In this document: in pieces, positions 1 to 8,242 of the stretch
Layout: each line of letters opens with the position of its first letter
How positions within the stretch are numbered: the stretch's first letter is position 1
From: an uncultured Clostridia bacterium
Lineage (GTDB): Bacteria; Bacillota; Clostridia; TANB77; CAG-508
DNA: 64,000 nucleotides
Reading direction: 5' to 3'
Assembly: GCA_949443285.1 (NCBI GenBank)
Contig: CASSLW010000004.1
Span: forward strand, 62,001-126,000
The notes under the pieces: model-generated
Told to the model about the DNA's origin: nothing
Databases searched by the model: none
The model's input: only the letters and a program-made list of their open reading frames with translations
Position numbers and translations under genes: made by a program

Positions 1-403
1 CACTTACTGTCATTGGTTTGCTTTGTTTGTTTCTATAAACAATATTAAAGTCTTTGTTTTGCTTTCTTTCTACAAACCCTACATTTTCTTTTTTAGTTTC
101 TTTTTTTGCTTCTTCTTTTTTCTTTGTTTGTTGCTCTTCTTCGTTTATTATAACTTCTCTTCTTATAATAACTGGTGCTTTTTCTTCTTTCTTTGTTTCC
201 ATTTTTCCTTTATTTACTGTTCCTTTTCCTTCTTTTTTGTTTGATTTTTTTGTTAATTCTTTTTCTATTTTTTGTGCTTCACTTTCGTCTACACCACTTA
301 AATGGCTCTTTGCCTCTATGTTTAATCTTTTTGCTACTTCTAATACTTCTTTACTGGTTAAGTCTAGCTTTTTTGCTATATCATATATTTTTATCTTACC
401 CAA
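1..403 (-). CDS. infB: Translation initiation factor IF-2, N-terminal part (runs off left edge)
   Basis: Only the first 134 or so codons are present; the GTPase core lies beyond the left edge. IF-2 is the GTPase that places initiator fMet-tRNA on the 30S subunit and promotes subunit joining. The N-terminus reads GKIKIYDIAKKLDLTSKEVL and continues through an IF2_N-type helical subdomain, a Lys/Glu-rich linker and an APVIIRREVII motif common in clostridial IF-2. I chose a TTG start at 403 because GGGGGTG precedes it by six bases; a GTG at 412 and ATGs just upstream are in frame but worse placed. The start overlaps the end of ylxQ, and the gene is last in view in the rimP-nusA-ylxR-ylxQ-infB operon. 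Confidence 0.9.
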   Translation of the reverse strand, partial: MGKIKIYDIAKKLDLTSKEVLEVAKRLNIEAKSHLSGVDESEAQKIEKELTKKSNKKEGKGTVNKGKMETKKEEKAPVIIRREVIINEEEQQTKKKEEAKKETKKENVGFVERKQNKDFNIVYRNKQSKPMTVS

Positions 404-716
404 TAACTTCACCCCCATCATTTATTTTTTGAATTTCGCTTGCTAAATTTATATCTTCTATTCCTATAATTGCTTTATTACTTTTTCCAATTGCTTTGCT
501 AAGCTCGTCTATCTCTCCCATTATTTCAATTGGAATATTGAATTGTTCACTTAGTTTTATAAATTTCTCTTTTGTTCTAGTAGAAGAATCTTCTGCTACA
601 ATTATTAATTTTACTTTTCTCTTTTTTATTTGTAGTTCTACACTGTCTGCTCCAAAGCTTACTTTTCTTGCTCTAGCTGCTAGACCCACTAACCCTAATA
701 TTTTCTTATTTATCAA
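396..716 (-). CDS. ylxQ: YlxQ, L7Ae-family RNA-binding protein
   Basis: This 106-residue protein has the compact L7Ae/L30e/Gadd45 fold pattern. It begins KILGLVGLAARARKVSFGAD and contains a KLIIVAEDSS strand-turn, both typical of YlxQ/YbxF proteins that bind kink-turn RNA. Its exact role in Firmicutes is unsettled, but it is nearly always encoded between ylxR and infB, as here. The start overlaps the 3' end of ylxR by 11 bases and its stop overlaps the infB start region, so translational coupling is likely. Length is normal for the family. Confidence 0.9.
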   Translation of the reverse strand: MINKKILGLVGLAARARKVSFGADSVELQIKKRKVKLIIVAEDSSTRTKEKFIKLSEQFNIPIEIMGEIDELSKAIGKSNKAIIGIEDINLASEIQKINDGGEVIG

Positions 717-966
717 GAATTACACCTCTTAATTTCTCATAAATTTCATCTGTTATTTTGAAATCAAATACTCTTTCTAATCTTTTAGATTTTTGTAACT
801 TTTCTAGACATTTTATGTCGTCACATATGTATGCCCCTCTGCCTTGTAATTTACCTGTTTTGTCGACATTTATTTCTTCTTGTTTATTTTTAACAATTCT
901 TATTAAATCTTTTTTGTCTTTTTTTTCGTTACATCCCATACATGTTCTTTGTGGTCCAGTTTTCAT
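706..966 (-). CDS. ylxR: YlxR/RnpM family RNA-binding protein
   Basis: An 86-residue basic protein with the family signature PQRTCMGCNEKK near the N-terminus and GRGAYIC in the middle. YlxR (RnpM) proteins bind RNA, and in Bacillus subtilis the protein associates with RNase P. The gene sits between nusA and ylxQ, the standard position in Firmicutes, with a clear AAGGAGG ribosome binding site. The protein is full length and shows nothing unusual. Confidence 0.9.
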   Translation of the reverse strand: MKTGPQRTCMGCNEKKDKKDLIRIVKNKQEEINVDKTGKLQGRGAYICDDIKCLEKLQKSKRLERVFDFKITDEIYEKLRGVILDK

Positions 967-1005
967 TAATTTGTCCCTCCTTTATTGTATGTTGCTTATT
1001 TGCTT

Positions 1006-2136
1006 TTATTCTTCGCTTTCAGTGTTCTCTTCGTTGTTTTTTTCAACAGTTTCTTCACTGTTTTGAGCATTTAATAACATTTCTCTGAATTGTGTTTCAG
1101 ATTTTATATCTATTTTCCAATTTGTTAATCTTGCTGCTAATCTTGCATTTTGTCCTGATTTTCCTATTGCTAGTGATAGTTGGTCATCTGGAACTATTAC
1201 TTGTGCAAACTTTTCTTCTTCTTTTACGTCTACTGCTAGTATTTGTGCTGGTAATAATGCTGATGCGATATATATTGATGGGTCTTCGTTCCATTCTATT
1301 ACATCTATTTTTTCTCCATTTAATTCATTTATAACATTTTGAATTCTTACACCTTTTTGTCCTACACATGAACCTACTGGGTCGATATTTTCGTCTGGTG
1401 AATATACTGCAACTTTACTTCTGTATCCAGGATCTCTTGAAACACTTTTTATTTCTATTACACCTTCATAAATTTCTGGTATTTCAAATTCTAATAGCTT
1501 TCTTACAAAGTCTGGATGACTTCTTGATACTATTACTTGTGGTGCTCCTTTTGCTCCCCTTTCTACGTCCATTACATATCCTTTTATTTTTTGATTAACT
1601 TTGTAGTGTTCTGTTGGTATTTGCTCTTTTGGTGGCATTACACCTTCTAATTTTCCTAAATCCATTACAACTATGTTGTGATCTGCTTTTTGGATTAGTC
1701 CTGATACTATTTCACCTTTTCTGTCGTTGAATTCGTTGTAAATTATATCTCTTTCTGCTTCTCTTAGTTTTTGGATTATAACTTGTTTTGCTGTTTGTGC
1801 TGCAATTCTACCAAAATCTCTTGGTACAATTTCAATTTCTACTGTATCGCCTTCTCCTAAATCTGGATTTATTTTTTGGGCTTCTTTTACGCTTATTTCT
1901 GTATCTTCGTCATTTGCTTTTTTCATAACTTCTTTTATTGCGTATACATGTGTTGCACCTGTTTTGGAATCCATTACTACTTTTACATTTTCTAATGCGT
2001 CGAAATTTCTTTTATATGCTGTTACTAGTGCTGTTTCTATTGATTCTAATAGATACTCCTTTTTTATTCCTTTCTCTTTTTCTAATTCTTCTAATGCTAA
2101 AATTAATTCTTTGTTGTCAATTGCTTGTTTTTTCAT
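1006..2136 (-). CDS. nusA: Transcription termination/antitermination protein NusA
   Basis: A 376-residue RNA polymerase-binding factor that modulates pausing, termination and antitermination. The N-terminal RNAP-binding domain (about residues 1-130) is followed by an S1 domain (KGEIVSGLIQKADHNIVVMDLG) and two KH domains, recognisable from VGQKGVRIQNVINEL and LAIGKSGQNARLAARLT. The C-terminus ends in a Glu/Asn-rich acidic tail and lacks the extra acidic repeats of proteobacterial NusA, as usual for Firmicutes. It is separated from rimP by about 20 bases and is clearly in the same operon. Confidence 0.95.
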   Translation of the reverse strand: MKKQAIDNKELILALEELEKEKGIKKEYLLESIETALVTAYKRNFDALENVKVVMDSKTGATHVYAIKEVMKKANDEDTEISVKEAQKINPDLGEGDTVEIEIVPRDFGRIAAQTAKQVIIQKLREAERDIIYNEFNDRKGEIVSGLIQKADHNIVVMDLGKLEGVMPPKEQIPTEHYKVNQKIKGYVMDVERGAKGAPQVIVSRSHPDFVRKLLEFEIPEIYEGVIEIKSVSRDPGYRSKVAVYSPDENIDPVGSCVGQKGVRIQNVINELNGEKIDVIEWNEDPSIYIASALLPAQILAVDVKEEEKFAQVIVPDDQLSLAIGKSGQNARLAARLTNWKIDIKSETQFREMLLNAQNSEETVEKNNEENTESEE

Positions 2137-2157
2137 TTTTTATTCCTCCCTTTCTTT

Positions 2158-2607
2158 TTACCAATGATATATTGTTTTTATTTGTGCTATGTTTTTTCTT
2201 TCAATTTTGATATCGTCTTCTAGTTCTATTTCGTTTTCGTTAAAACTTTTTAATATTCCTTGATATTCTTTGTTTCCGTTTTCGTCTTTTTTGAATAGTT
2301 TTATATTTATTTCTGTCCCTATGTTTTTTTCTAAGTGTTTGTCTTTTCTTAGTATTCTTTCTATCCCTGGTGATGATACTTCTAAAAAGTATTGTTCTTT
2401 GATGTAGTTTGCTTCGTCTAATACGTCGTTTATTTCGTCATTTACTTTTTCACAGTCTGTTAGGTCTATTCCTTCTGGTTTGTCTATGAATACTCTTAAA
2501 TAGTAATTTTTCCCTTCTTTGCTGTATTCTACGTCATATAACTCATAGCCTATGTTTTCAATTTTTGTTTTTATTAGGCTTTCTACTTTTTCTTCTATGT
2601 TTGCCAA
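2158..2607 (-). CDS. rimP: Ribosome maturation factor RimP
   Basis: A 149-residue 30S maturation factor needed for late assembly of the small subunit. The N-terminal domain includes LYDVEYSKEGKNYYLRVFID and the central segment LEVSSPGIERILRKDKH, the most conserved RimP motif; the C-terminal half is the SH3-like domain. The start codon is TTG at 2607, chosen because AAGGAGGG lies just upstream; no ATG is better placed. It is the first gene of the rimP-nusA-ylxR-ylxQ-infB operon, and a hairpin lies in its leader. Confidence 0.92.
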   Translation of the reverse strand: MANIEEKVESLIKTKIENIGYELYDVEYSKEGKNYYLRVFIDKPEGIDLTDCEKVNDEINDVLDEANYIKEQYFLEVSSPGIERILRKDKHLEKNIGTEINIKLFKKDENGNKEYQGILKSFNENEIELEDDIKIERKNIAQIKTIYHW

Positions 2608-2634
2608 AGTGTACCCTCCTTTTATTACTAAACA

Positions 2635-2657
2635 AGAGTGGGATTTGTTCCCACTCT
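2635..2657 (-). promoter_or_regulatory. Hairpin in the rimP leader
   Basis: A perfect 9-bp inverted repeat (AGAGTGGGA / TCCCACTCT) with a 5-base loop lies about 30 bases upstream of the rimP ribosome binding site. On the minus strand it is not followed by a T-run, so it looks more like a leader structure than a terminator. On the plus strand only a weak T-rich tract follows. A regulatory role for the operon is inferred only. Confidence 0.4.
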
Positions 2658-2723
2658 TCTGTCTCTTTTTGTTTACTTTATTATTATACCCAATTTTTCC
2701 AATAAATGCAAGCTTTTTTGCAT

Positions 2724-2805
2724 TTTTTCTGTAAATGTTTTATATAACTTTGTTTTTTTCTAACCAATTAAAAAACTTTGGATAATTTCCTTTAATTTGT
2801 AAAAT
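2724..2805 (-). pseudogene. Truncated copy of the 3' end of the neighbouring Nudix gene
   Basis: This stretch repeats the last 26 or so codons of the intact Nudix gene (copy at about 3204-3285), in the same orientation, with only a handful of mismatches. It would encode KGNYPKFFNWLEKNKVI, against KGDYPKFFSWLEKNKVI in the intact gene. It has no start codon or ribosome binding site. The two copies form direct repeats around the small-gene cassette at 2809-3021. Confidence 0.75.
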
Positions 2806-2808
2806 GTA

Positions 2809-2837
2809 TTGTCGAATAAAATTATATATAGTATAAT
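2809..2837 (+). promoter_or_regulatory. Sigma-A-type promoter for the 27-residue gene
   Basis: TTGTCG (2809-2814) and a perfect TATAAT (2832-2837) are separated by 17 bases, upstream of a strong ribosome binding site and a small plus-strand reading frame. Confidence 0.65.
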
Positions 2838-2879
2838 AACATTGTTCCTTGGATTACCTCCTAGGAAAGGAGCAACAAG

Positions 2880-2963
2880 ATGAATACTAACGATTTGATT
2901 GTATTTTTAGTAGTGCTTGTAATAGTATTAACTAATGGACACAATCACAAAGGTCAAAACTAA
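2880..2963 (+). CDS. 27-residue hydrophobic small protein
   Basis: A tiny gene encoding MNTNDLIVFLVVLVIVLT followed by a polar tail rich in Asn, His and Lys; residues 6-18 could span a membrane. It has all the parts of a real gene: a sigma-A-type promoter, the ribosome binding site AGGAAAGGAG at good spacing, and an intrinsic terminator 20 bases after the stop. I do not recognise the family. A short hydrophobic segment with a polar tail recalls YjcZ-type spore peptides and type I toxins, but no signature supports either. A decayed copy of its ribosome-binding region (AAAGGAGCAT then AATACTAACGAT) lies at about 3043-3064 without a start codon. Confidence 0.6.
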   Translation: MNTNDLIVFLVVLVIVLTNGHNHKGQN

Positions 2964-2982
2964 GTACTTTAAGTACATAGTA

Positions 2983-3021
2983 AAAGAGTAGGAAAACGCA
3001 CAATCTTCCTACTCTTTTTTG
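2983..3021 (+). terminator. Intrinsic terminator of the 27-residue gene
   Basis: The inverted repeat AAGAGTAGGAA / TTCCTACTCTT with an 11-base loop is followed by a T-run. Confidence 0.85.
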
Positions 3022-3216
3022 TTCCTTTTATTTTCTCCTTAAAGGAGCATAAATACTAACGATTATAATATTAATATCGGTCAAAATATTAATATTATTT
3101 AAGTAACCTTTAATGACATCATATAAATTAATCTGGCGACTAATTGTATTGTTGTTACTGATGTTATAATAACATATATTTTATTATGTGTCAATAGCGT
3201 TTTTTCTGTAAATGTT

Positions 3217-3729
3217 TTATATAACTTTGTTTTTTTCTAACCAACTAAAAAACTTTGGATAATCTCCTTTGAATTGTAATGGATTTTCGTCTATTAACTT
3301 CCTTATTTCTTCTTTATTCATATAATATATTTGTTGTATTCCATCTTTATCGTAGTTCAATTTTCCATCATAAACTAATTTATACATTTTTGAGAAAGCA
3401 CTGGTGTCTATATCATAAGGCTTAAAATATCCTATTTCCTCTAATTTGACATTTGTAATTCCAAGTTCTTCTTCTAATTCTCTGTATGCTGCTTGCTCAT
3501 AGGTTTCTCCTGATGATACATGTCCACCTACGGAACAGTCATAACAACTTGGAAATAATCTTCTGTTTCCACTTCTTTTAGGTACAATTATTTTATTGTC
3601 ACTTGTAAATATTATTATATTTATAACTCTGAAATTTCTCCATTTATTTTTATATATAATGTTCCTGTCTTCTTTTCCTATAATGTTGTCATTTTCATCA
3701 ACTAGGTCTAAATATTCAATTTCTTCCAT
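3217..3729 (-). CDS. Nudix hydrolase
   Basis: A 170-residue Nudix protein with an intact Nudix box, GHVSSGETYEQAAYRELEEE followed by LGI, about residues 68-90. It begins EYLDLVDENDNIIGKEDR, like the YfcD/isopentenyl-diphosphate isomerase-like subgroup of Nudix proteins, which hydrolyse nucleoside diphosphates linked to other moieties; the substrate cannot be predicted. The ribosome binding site GGAGATGGAG lies upstream of the ATG. The 3' end of the gene has been duplicated about 480 bases downstream. Confidence 0.88.
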   Translation of the reverse strand: MEEIEYLDLVDENDNIIGKEDRNIIYKNKWRNFRVINIIIFTSDNKIIVPKRSGNRRLFPSCYDCSVGGHVSSGETYEQAAYRELEEELGITNVKLEEIGYFKPYDIDTSAFSKMYKLVYDGKLNYDKDGIQQIYYMNKEEIRKLIDENPLQFKGDYPKFFSWLEKNKVI

Positions 3730-3809
3730 TTTTACTTTTCTCCATCTCCTTTTCTAATTTCCTATCTCTTTTTATAACAAATTTTGCATTATATATCTCA
3801 GTATATTTT

Positions 3810-5273
3810 TTATTGAACTTTTTCCAATATTTTTATCTGATATGTATAACCTTTAAACCTAGTTTCAAACTTTTCATCAGAAACTACTTTATAATGTGTA
3901 TTCTCTTCTAAATTCAAATTATCTGAATTCACCACAAAAATTCTTCCATTCGCTTTTTCAGCAGCTTCTTCAAAATTATTTACAACTCCCATTTGTGGGG
4001 CAAAAGCCTTATAAGCTTCTTCAATTCCCCAATTATCAACATTTAGAAAATATTGTTTATTTGTATCAATTAAAGCTGCAATAACTCCACCTTCATTAAT
4101 ACCTGAATATACAATTATATCATTTGGTTTTAATTCTTCTTTTATATACTCAATTGCTTTATTGTTAGATTGGTCATAGTTTTCTTCTTTTAAAGATATC
4201 GAATTCATTAATGCAAAAACCATAACAACTCCACAAACAATTCCTATTATAAATTTATTATCTTCTTTTACTAAGAAATATGAAATTGTAAATATTAGTA
4301 ATCCTGTTATTGTAAATAGATATCTAGGATATAGAATTGGAGATATTATTGAGAATATTGCCATCGCTATTATTACAATTACATATATTGCTAGTGGTAT
4401 TATTCCTGGTTTTATATCTTCTTTGTTTCTAATATTTTTTATTATGATGTATGCTATGTAAATTACTAATAATGTTGCAAATATGGTTGGTACTGTTTCT
4501 TGTAAGTTTCCTTTAAATTGGAAGTTTATAATGTCTATCAATATTTGTGGAAATTGTATTGTAATCCAAAATCCGCCCCCAACTCCCATCATTTGTCTTA
4601 TAAATACAATTAGCCAAGGTGTATATATTAATACTTGCATTGCTTCAACTATAAAGAATTTTGTTAATAATTCTTTTCCTAATTCTTTTCTGTTTTTTAT
4701 TACATAGATAATCAATCCTAAATTAGTTATTCCTGCACATACTAGCGCATAATAATGCATATAACAGCTGGTTACACTAAATATTCCAAATAATATTAAA
4801 TTTTTTAAGTCTTTGTTTTTTATAAATCTATATAAGTATATTGCCATTAGTGTTACAAGTGTTATTGTCCATGAATACATTCTTATTTCTAGTGCATAGT
4901 TTAATACTGCTGGTAAAAACATACTAAAAAATGTGAATAGTAATCCTGTTTTTGTTCCAAAGTCTCTTTTTATGTGTGTTAATCCTAATATTCCTAACAC
5001 AACTATTCCTAAAACTGAAAATAACCTGTATGCTATTATGTTTGTTCCAAATATTATATTTACTATTTTTAACATCCAATAATATAAAATTGGGTGTACG
5101 TCGTGTGAGCCTATTGTCCATATTTCTGAAAATGAGTGTTCTACTATTCCTACTGAGTATGCTTCGTCAAACCATATGTTACTGTGGAATGCTGGTATTA
5201 ATAATAAGATTGCTCCTATTATGAGTATTGCTATGTGTATTATGTTTTCTTTTTTTAATATTTTTTCTTTCAT
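3810..5273 (-). CDS. GT-C-type membrane glycosyltransferase (PMT/ArnT-like)
   Basis: A 487-residue multi-pass membrane protein, probably transferring a sugar from a lipid-linked donor on the outer face of the membrane. Support comes from the first external loop, where WFDEAYSVG after the first transmembrane segment and the HDVHPILYYW motif match the PMT_2/family 39 layout, with the acidic residue of the DE pair as presumed catalytic base. About ten hydrophobic segments follow, then a roughly 100-residue extracytoplasmic C-terminal domain. It follows a family 2 glycosyltransferase on the same strand, separated by a hairpin terminator. Acceptor and sugar are unknown. Confidence 0.75.
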   Translation of the reverse strand: MKEKILKKENIIHIAILIIGAILLLIPAFHSNIWFDEAYSVGIVEHSFSEIWTIGSHDVHPILYYWMLKIVNIIFGTNIIAYRLFSVLGIVVLGILGLTHIKRDFGTKTGLLFTFFSMFLPAVLNYALEIRMYSWTITLVTLMAIYLYRFIKNKDLKNLILFGIFSVTSCYMHYYALVCAGITNLGLIIYVIKNRKELGKELLTKFFIVEAMQVLIYTPWLIVFIRQMMGVGGGFWITIQFPQILIDIINFQFKGNLQETVPTIFATLLVIYIAYIIIKNIRNKEDIKPGIIPLAIYVIVIIAMAIFSIISPILYPRYLFTITGLLIFTISYFLVKEDNKFIIGIVCGVVMVFALMNSISLKEENYDQSNNKAIEYIKEELKPNDIIVYSGINEGGVIAALIDTNKQYFLNVDNWGIEEAYKAFAPQMGVVNNFEEAAEKANGRIFVVNSDNLNLEENTHYKVVSDEKFETRFKGYTYQIKILEKVQ

Positions 5274-5293
5274 TTTTATATGTTCCCTTCTAA

Positions 5294-5321
5294 CAAAAAA
5301 GCTGGCTTTTTACAGCCAACT
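5294..5321 (-). terminator. Intrinsic terminator after the family 2 glycosyltransferase
   Basis: On the minus strand AGTTGGCT and AGCCAGCT form an 8-bp stem (one G-T pair) followed by TTTTTT. Confidence 0.75.
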
Positions 5322-5349
5322 TCTCCTTTTTTCTAAATGTCTTTGTGGC

Positions 5350-5380
5350 AAAACTTTTTTGCCCTGTCCAAAAAAGTTTT
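5350..5380 (-). repeat. REP-like palindrome, AAAACTTTT arm type
   Basis: The arms AAAACTTTTTT and AAAAAAGTTTT flank a core that reads GGACAGGGC on the minus strand. The element overlaps the stop codon of the family 2 glycosyltransferase. Confidence 0.75.
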
Positions 5381-6620
5381 AATCTTCTTGTAATTGTGTT
5401 TCTGTTATTTTTATATCTCTTACATGGTTTATTTTTTCCCATGTTGTTTCTCTTTTAAATAGACATTTGAAGTTTATTAGTAACCATGATCCCATAAATA
5501 GTGGATAACATGCTAATCCTTTTAGCATTGGTTTTATTGGTCTTTTGTCTAAGAACATTGCTATAACTGCTGTTCCTATTGGGAATAGGAATGTTGGAAC
5601 TAAGTAACGTATTATATTTATTATTAGTTCTGCTTGTGTCATTCCGTCTCCTGCATACATTAAGAAGTTTGTTGCTAATAGTACTAATGTTATTACAAAC
5701 ATTGGTATACTTCCTACTATATATAGTAGTCCGTCAAAGTTCATCATTGTTTTATTTTCTTTGGCTGCTACTGCTAAGTCCTTAGTGTATTCTTTTATGC
5801 ATTGCATATGTCCTACTGTCCATCTGCTTCTTTGTGACCAGCTTTGGCTAAATCCTACTGGTTGTTCATCATATACTATTGCGTCTGTTGACCAACCAAG
5901 TCTTTTTCCTTGTATTATTCTTTTTAATGAAAATTCAATGTCTTCTGTTAGTGTTACTGTGTCCCATCCGTTTGGTTTTAGTACATCAAATTTTACCATA
6001 AATCCTGTTCCGTTTAGTAGTGGTGATAGTCCTAAGTTATATCTTGCTAAGTGATAAAATCTGTGCATTGTCCAATAAAATAGTGCGTACCCTGCTGTTA
6101 TCCAACTGTCTGTTGGGTTTTTGATGTCTCTGTATCCTTGCACTACTTCTTCTCCTTGACATAGTTTTTTGTTCATATTTTTTATGAAGTCTGGATGTAC
6201 TATGTTGTCTGCGTCGAATATTAATACTGCGTCATATGGTGCATTTTCTTTTATTTTTTGTTGTAAGAACCAGTCTAATGCGTATCCTTTTGTTTTTTCT
6301 ACGCTGTTAAATCTTTCATATACTATTGCTCCTGCTTCTTTTGCTACTTTTGCTGTGTTGTCTGTACAGTTGTCTGCTATTACGTATATGTCGTATAGTT
6401 CTTTGTTATAGTTTTGTTTTTTTAGACTTTCTACCAAATTGGCTACTACTGCTTCTTCATTATGTGCTGGTATTATTGCCATAAATTTGTGGTCTTTGTT
6501 TACTTTTAGTGGTTTGTCTTTTATTTTTACTAGTGAGCATAGACTTACTATTACTTGGTATAACCAAAATATTGTTATTGTCCATACTAATGCTTCTCTT
6601 AGTATATATAAATAATCCAT
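5379..6620 (-). CDS. Family 2 processive-type membrane glycosyltransferase
   Basis: A 413-residue GT-A enzyme anchored by an N-terminal transmembrane segment and about three C-terminal ones. It carries the full family 2 signature: AIIPAHNEE at the start of the nucleotide-sugar fold, VIADNCTDNT, the metal-binding FDADN, TEDIEF with the catalytic Asp, and QRSRW, the QxxRW motif of cellulose/hyaluronan-synthase-like enzymes. It probably polymerises or adds a cell-surface sugar at the cytoplasmic face. It lies upstream of a GT-C enzyme, suggesting a shared envelope glycan pathway, although a terminator separates them. The stop codon sits inside a REP-like repeat. Confidence 0.85.
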   Translation of the reverse strand: MDYLYILREALVWTITIFWLYQVIVSLCSLVKIKDKPLKVNKDHKFMAIIPAHNEEAVVANLVESLKKQNYNKELYDIYVIADNCTDNTAKVAKEAGAIVYERFNSVEKTKGYALDWFLQQKIKENAPYDAVLIFDADNIVHPDFIKNMNKKLCQGEEVVQGYRDIKNPTDSWITAGYALFYWTMHRFYHLARYNLGLSPLLNGTGFMVKFDVLKPNGWDTVTLTEDIEFSLKRIIQGKRLGWSTDAIVYDEQPVGFSQSWSQRSRWTVGHMQCIKEYTKDLAVAAKENKTMMNFDGLLYIVGSIPMFVITLVLLATNFLMYAGDGMTQAELIINIIRYLVPTFLFPIGTAVIAMFLDKRPIKPMLKGLACYPLFMGSWLLINFKCLFKRETTWEKINHVRDIKITETQLQED

Positions 6621-6749
6621 TTTTTACCTCTCTTTTTTAATAATATTTCTTTTTAATATTATTATGCCATCTTTTATATTATACTATTATTTATTTAATA
6701 TTGCAATATTTTCCATAAAATTTGTCATTTTTTTGCCATTTTTTAGTTA

Positions 6750-6778
6750 ATAAAAGAGCGCCTTATTTAAAGCGCTCC
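6750..6778 (-). terminator. Intrinsic terminator of the radical SAM gene
   Basis: On the minus strand GAGCGC and GCGCTC with a 10-base loop are followed by TTTTATT, a few bases after the stop codon. Confidence 0.75.
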
Positions 6779-6783
6779 TTTAC

Positions 6784-7485
6784 TTAATCACCTACACCGA
6801 AATCTGTGTTTTCGATTAAAATATCTACTTTTGAATTTTCTTTGTACAGAGGATATACTTCTCTAATAAATTCCTTTTTCAGTTCTTCATCCGCTTCCAT
6901 AATATCGTCCATCTCTTTGTATAGATTCACACAAATTCTTTCGAAGTTATTAATTCCTATCTCTAAATCTTTTTTAACTTGCTCTATATTTTGTCCTTTT
7001 ACTCCAACTAACAAGTTAATTTCATCAAAAACTTCCTTTAGTTGCTCTAAAGTAGGCCTTCCAAAACCTTTTTTCATGATATCTTCTCTAAAGTCTTCAT
7101 CAAAGGTTTCCACTCCGCCTTTTACTTTTAAGTCAATTCCTAATTCTTTACATTCTTTTCTGAATTCTGCAATTTGACGATAATACATGTAATGACTTTC
7201 TATAATTAGCCTTTTGATGTTTTTCTTGATACATGTATCTAGCAATTCTTTTCTGCTTCTTTGATTTAGTTCAAAAATACTTCCAGAATTTATTGCTTCT
7301 AACACACCATATTCTCCAGTTACTTTGGATAATACTTCTTTGTTGATTTTGTATTGCTTTTCTTCAATATCTGTTCTGTCTAAATAGTAATTACAAAACT
7401 TGCATTTATGCCATTTGCAGCCGTTTCCGATTAGCAATACTATTTCCCTTATGTCTTTTTCTAATATTTTTGAATAGCGTTCCAT
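6784..7485 (-). CDS. Radical SAM family protein
   Basis: A 233-residue protein with a cysteine cluster, GCKWHKCKFCNYY, near residue 22. The spacing is Cx4CxxC instead of the canonical CxxxCxxC, which I believe occurs in a small radical SAM subgroup, but I cannot confirm that here. Other family-like features are EAINSGSIFEL, KGGVETFDEDFR and a C-terminal ENTDFGVGD. The target is unknown. It stands alone, divergent from the HD-domain gene, with its own terminator. The ATG has AAGGAGG just upstream. Confidence 0.7.
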   Translation of the reverse strand: MERYSKILEKDIREIVLLIGNGCKWHKCKFCNYYLDRTDIEEKQYKINKEVLSKVTGEYGVLEAINSGSIFELNQRSRKELLDTCIKKNIKRLIIESHYMYYRQIAEFRKECKELGIDLKVKGGVETFDEDFREDIMKKGFGRPTLEQLKEVFDEINLLVGVKGQNIEQVKKDLEIGINNFERICVNLYKEMDDIMEADEELKKEFIREVYPLYKENSKVDILIENTDFGVGD

Positions 7486-7604
7486 AAATCCTCCTTATGT
7501 TTTACCTTTCTATTATACTACATTTTCTTTATTTATACAAATTTTATACTTATTGGCAAATTGTTTTGTTTGAATTTAATCTATAAGTTTTCGATAAGAA
7601 ATAT

Positions 7605-7633
7605 TTGCAATATGAATTTAATAGTGATATAAT
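7605..7633 (+). promoter_or_regulatory. Sigma-A promoter of the HD-domain gene
   Basis: TTGCAA (7605-7610), a 17-base spacer and a perfect TATAAT (7628-7633) lie about 38 bases upstream of the start codon. Confidence 0.75.
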
Positions 7634-7670
7634 AAAAGGGTAGGATATAAAATTAAAAGAGGTTATATAT

Positions 7671-8207
7671 ATGAAGCAATATATAGAAGAATTAATTGAA
7701 ACGGATGAAGAATTCAAAAACATTCTAACTCCAATAGTAAATAACGAAACAGTACAAGAGATGAAAAACTACAGACAACATTATGAAACCAGCTGTTATG
7801 ACCACTGCTTGGAAGCTGCATATTACTGTTATTTAATATGCAAAAAATGCAACTTAGACTACAAATCAGCAACAAGAGCAGCCATGTTACATGACTTATT
7901 TTTATACGACTGGCGAGTAAGACAACCAGATAGAAAAGGGCTTCATGCCTTTACCCATGGAAAAACTGCTTGCGATAATGCATGTAAATTATTTAATTTA
8001 AACGAAAAAGAAAAAGATATCATTTTAAAACATATGTGGCCTGTAACAATCGCATTTCCAAAATCTTTCGAAGGTTTTATATTAACTTTTGTTGATAAAT
8101 ATTGTGCTATGTCAGAGTCTGCTGAAGTTTTAAAAACTAGATTATTTTCAAAAAAGGCTTTCAGATGTGCATATATGTCTTTATGTGTTATGTTTTCAAA
8201 GATATAG
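7671..8207 (+). CDS. HD-domain phosphohydrolase
   Basis: A 178-residue protein with the HD superfamily metal-binding pattern: an early His in YDHCLEAAYYC, the HD pair in AAMLHDLFLYDW, a further His in HAFTHGKTA and a late Asp in FVDKYCAM. Such stand-alone HD proteins are metal-dependent hydrolases of nucleotides or other phosphoesters; the substrate cannot be read from the sequence. It has a good sigma-A promoter and an AGAGG ribosome binding site, and ends at a terminator shared with the convergent small gene. Confidence 0.85.
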   Translation: MKQYIEELIETDEEFKNILTPIVNNETVQEMKNYRQHYETSCYDHCLEAAYYCYLICKKCNLDYKSATRAAMLHDLFLYDWRVRQPDRKGLHAFTHGKTACDNACKLFNLNEKEKDIILKHMWPVTIAFPKSFEGFILTFVDKYCAMSESAEVLKTRLFSKKAFRCAYMSLCVMFSKI

Positions 8208-8210
8208 ATA

Positions 8211-8242
8211 AAAAGTGGATATTTAATTTATCCACTTTTATT
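8211..8242. terminator. Bidirectional terminator between convergent genes
   Basis: An 11-bp perfect stem (AAAAGTGGATA / TATCCACTTTT) gives A- and T-runs on both sides. It overlaps the last codons of the minus-strand gene. Confidence 0.85.
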
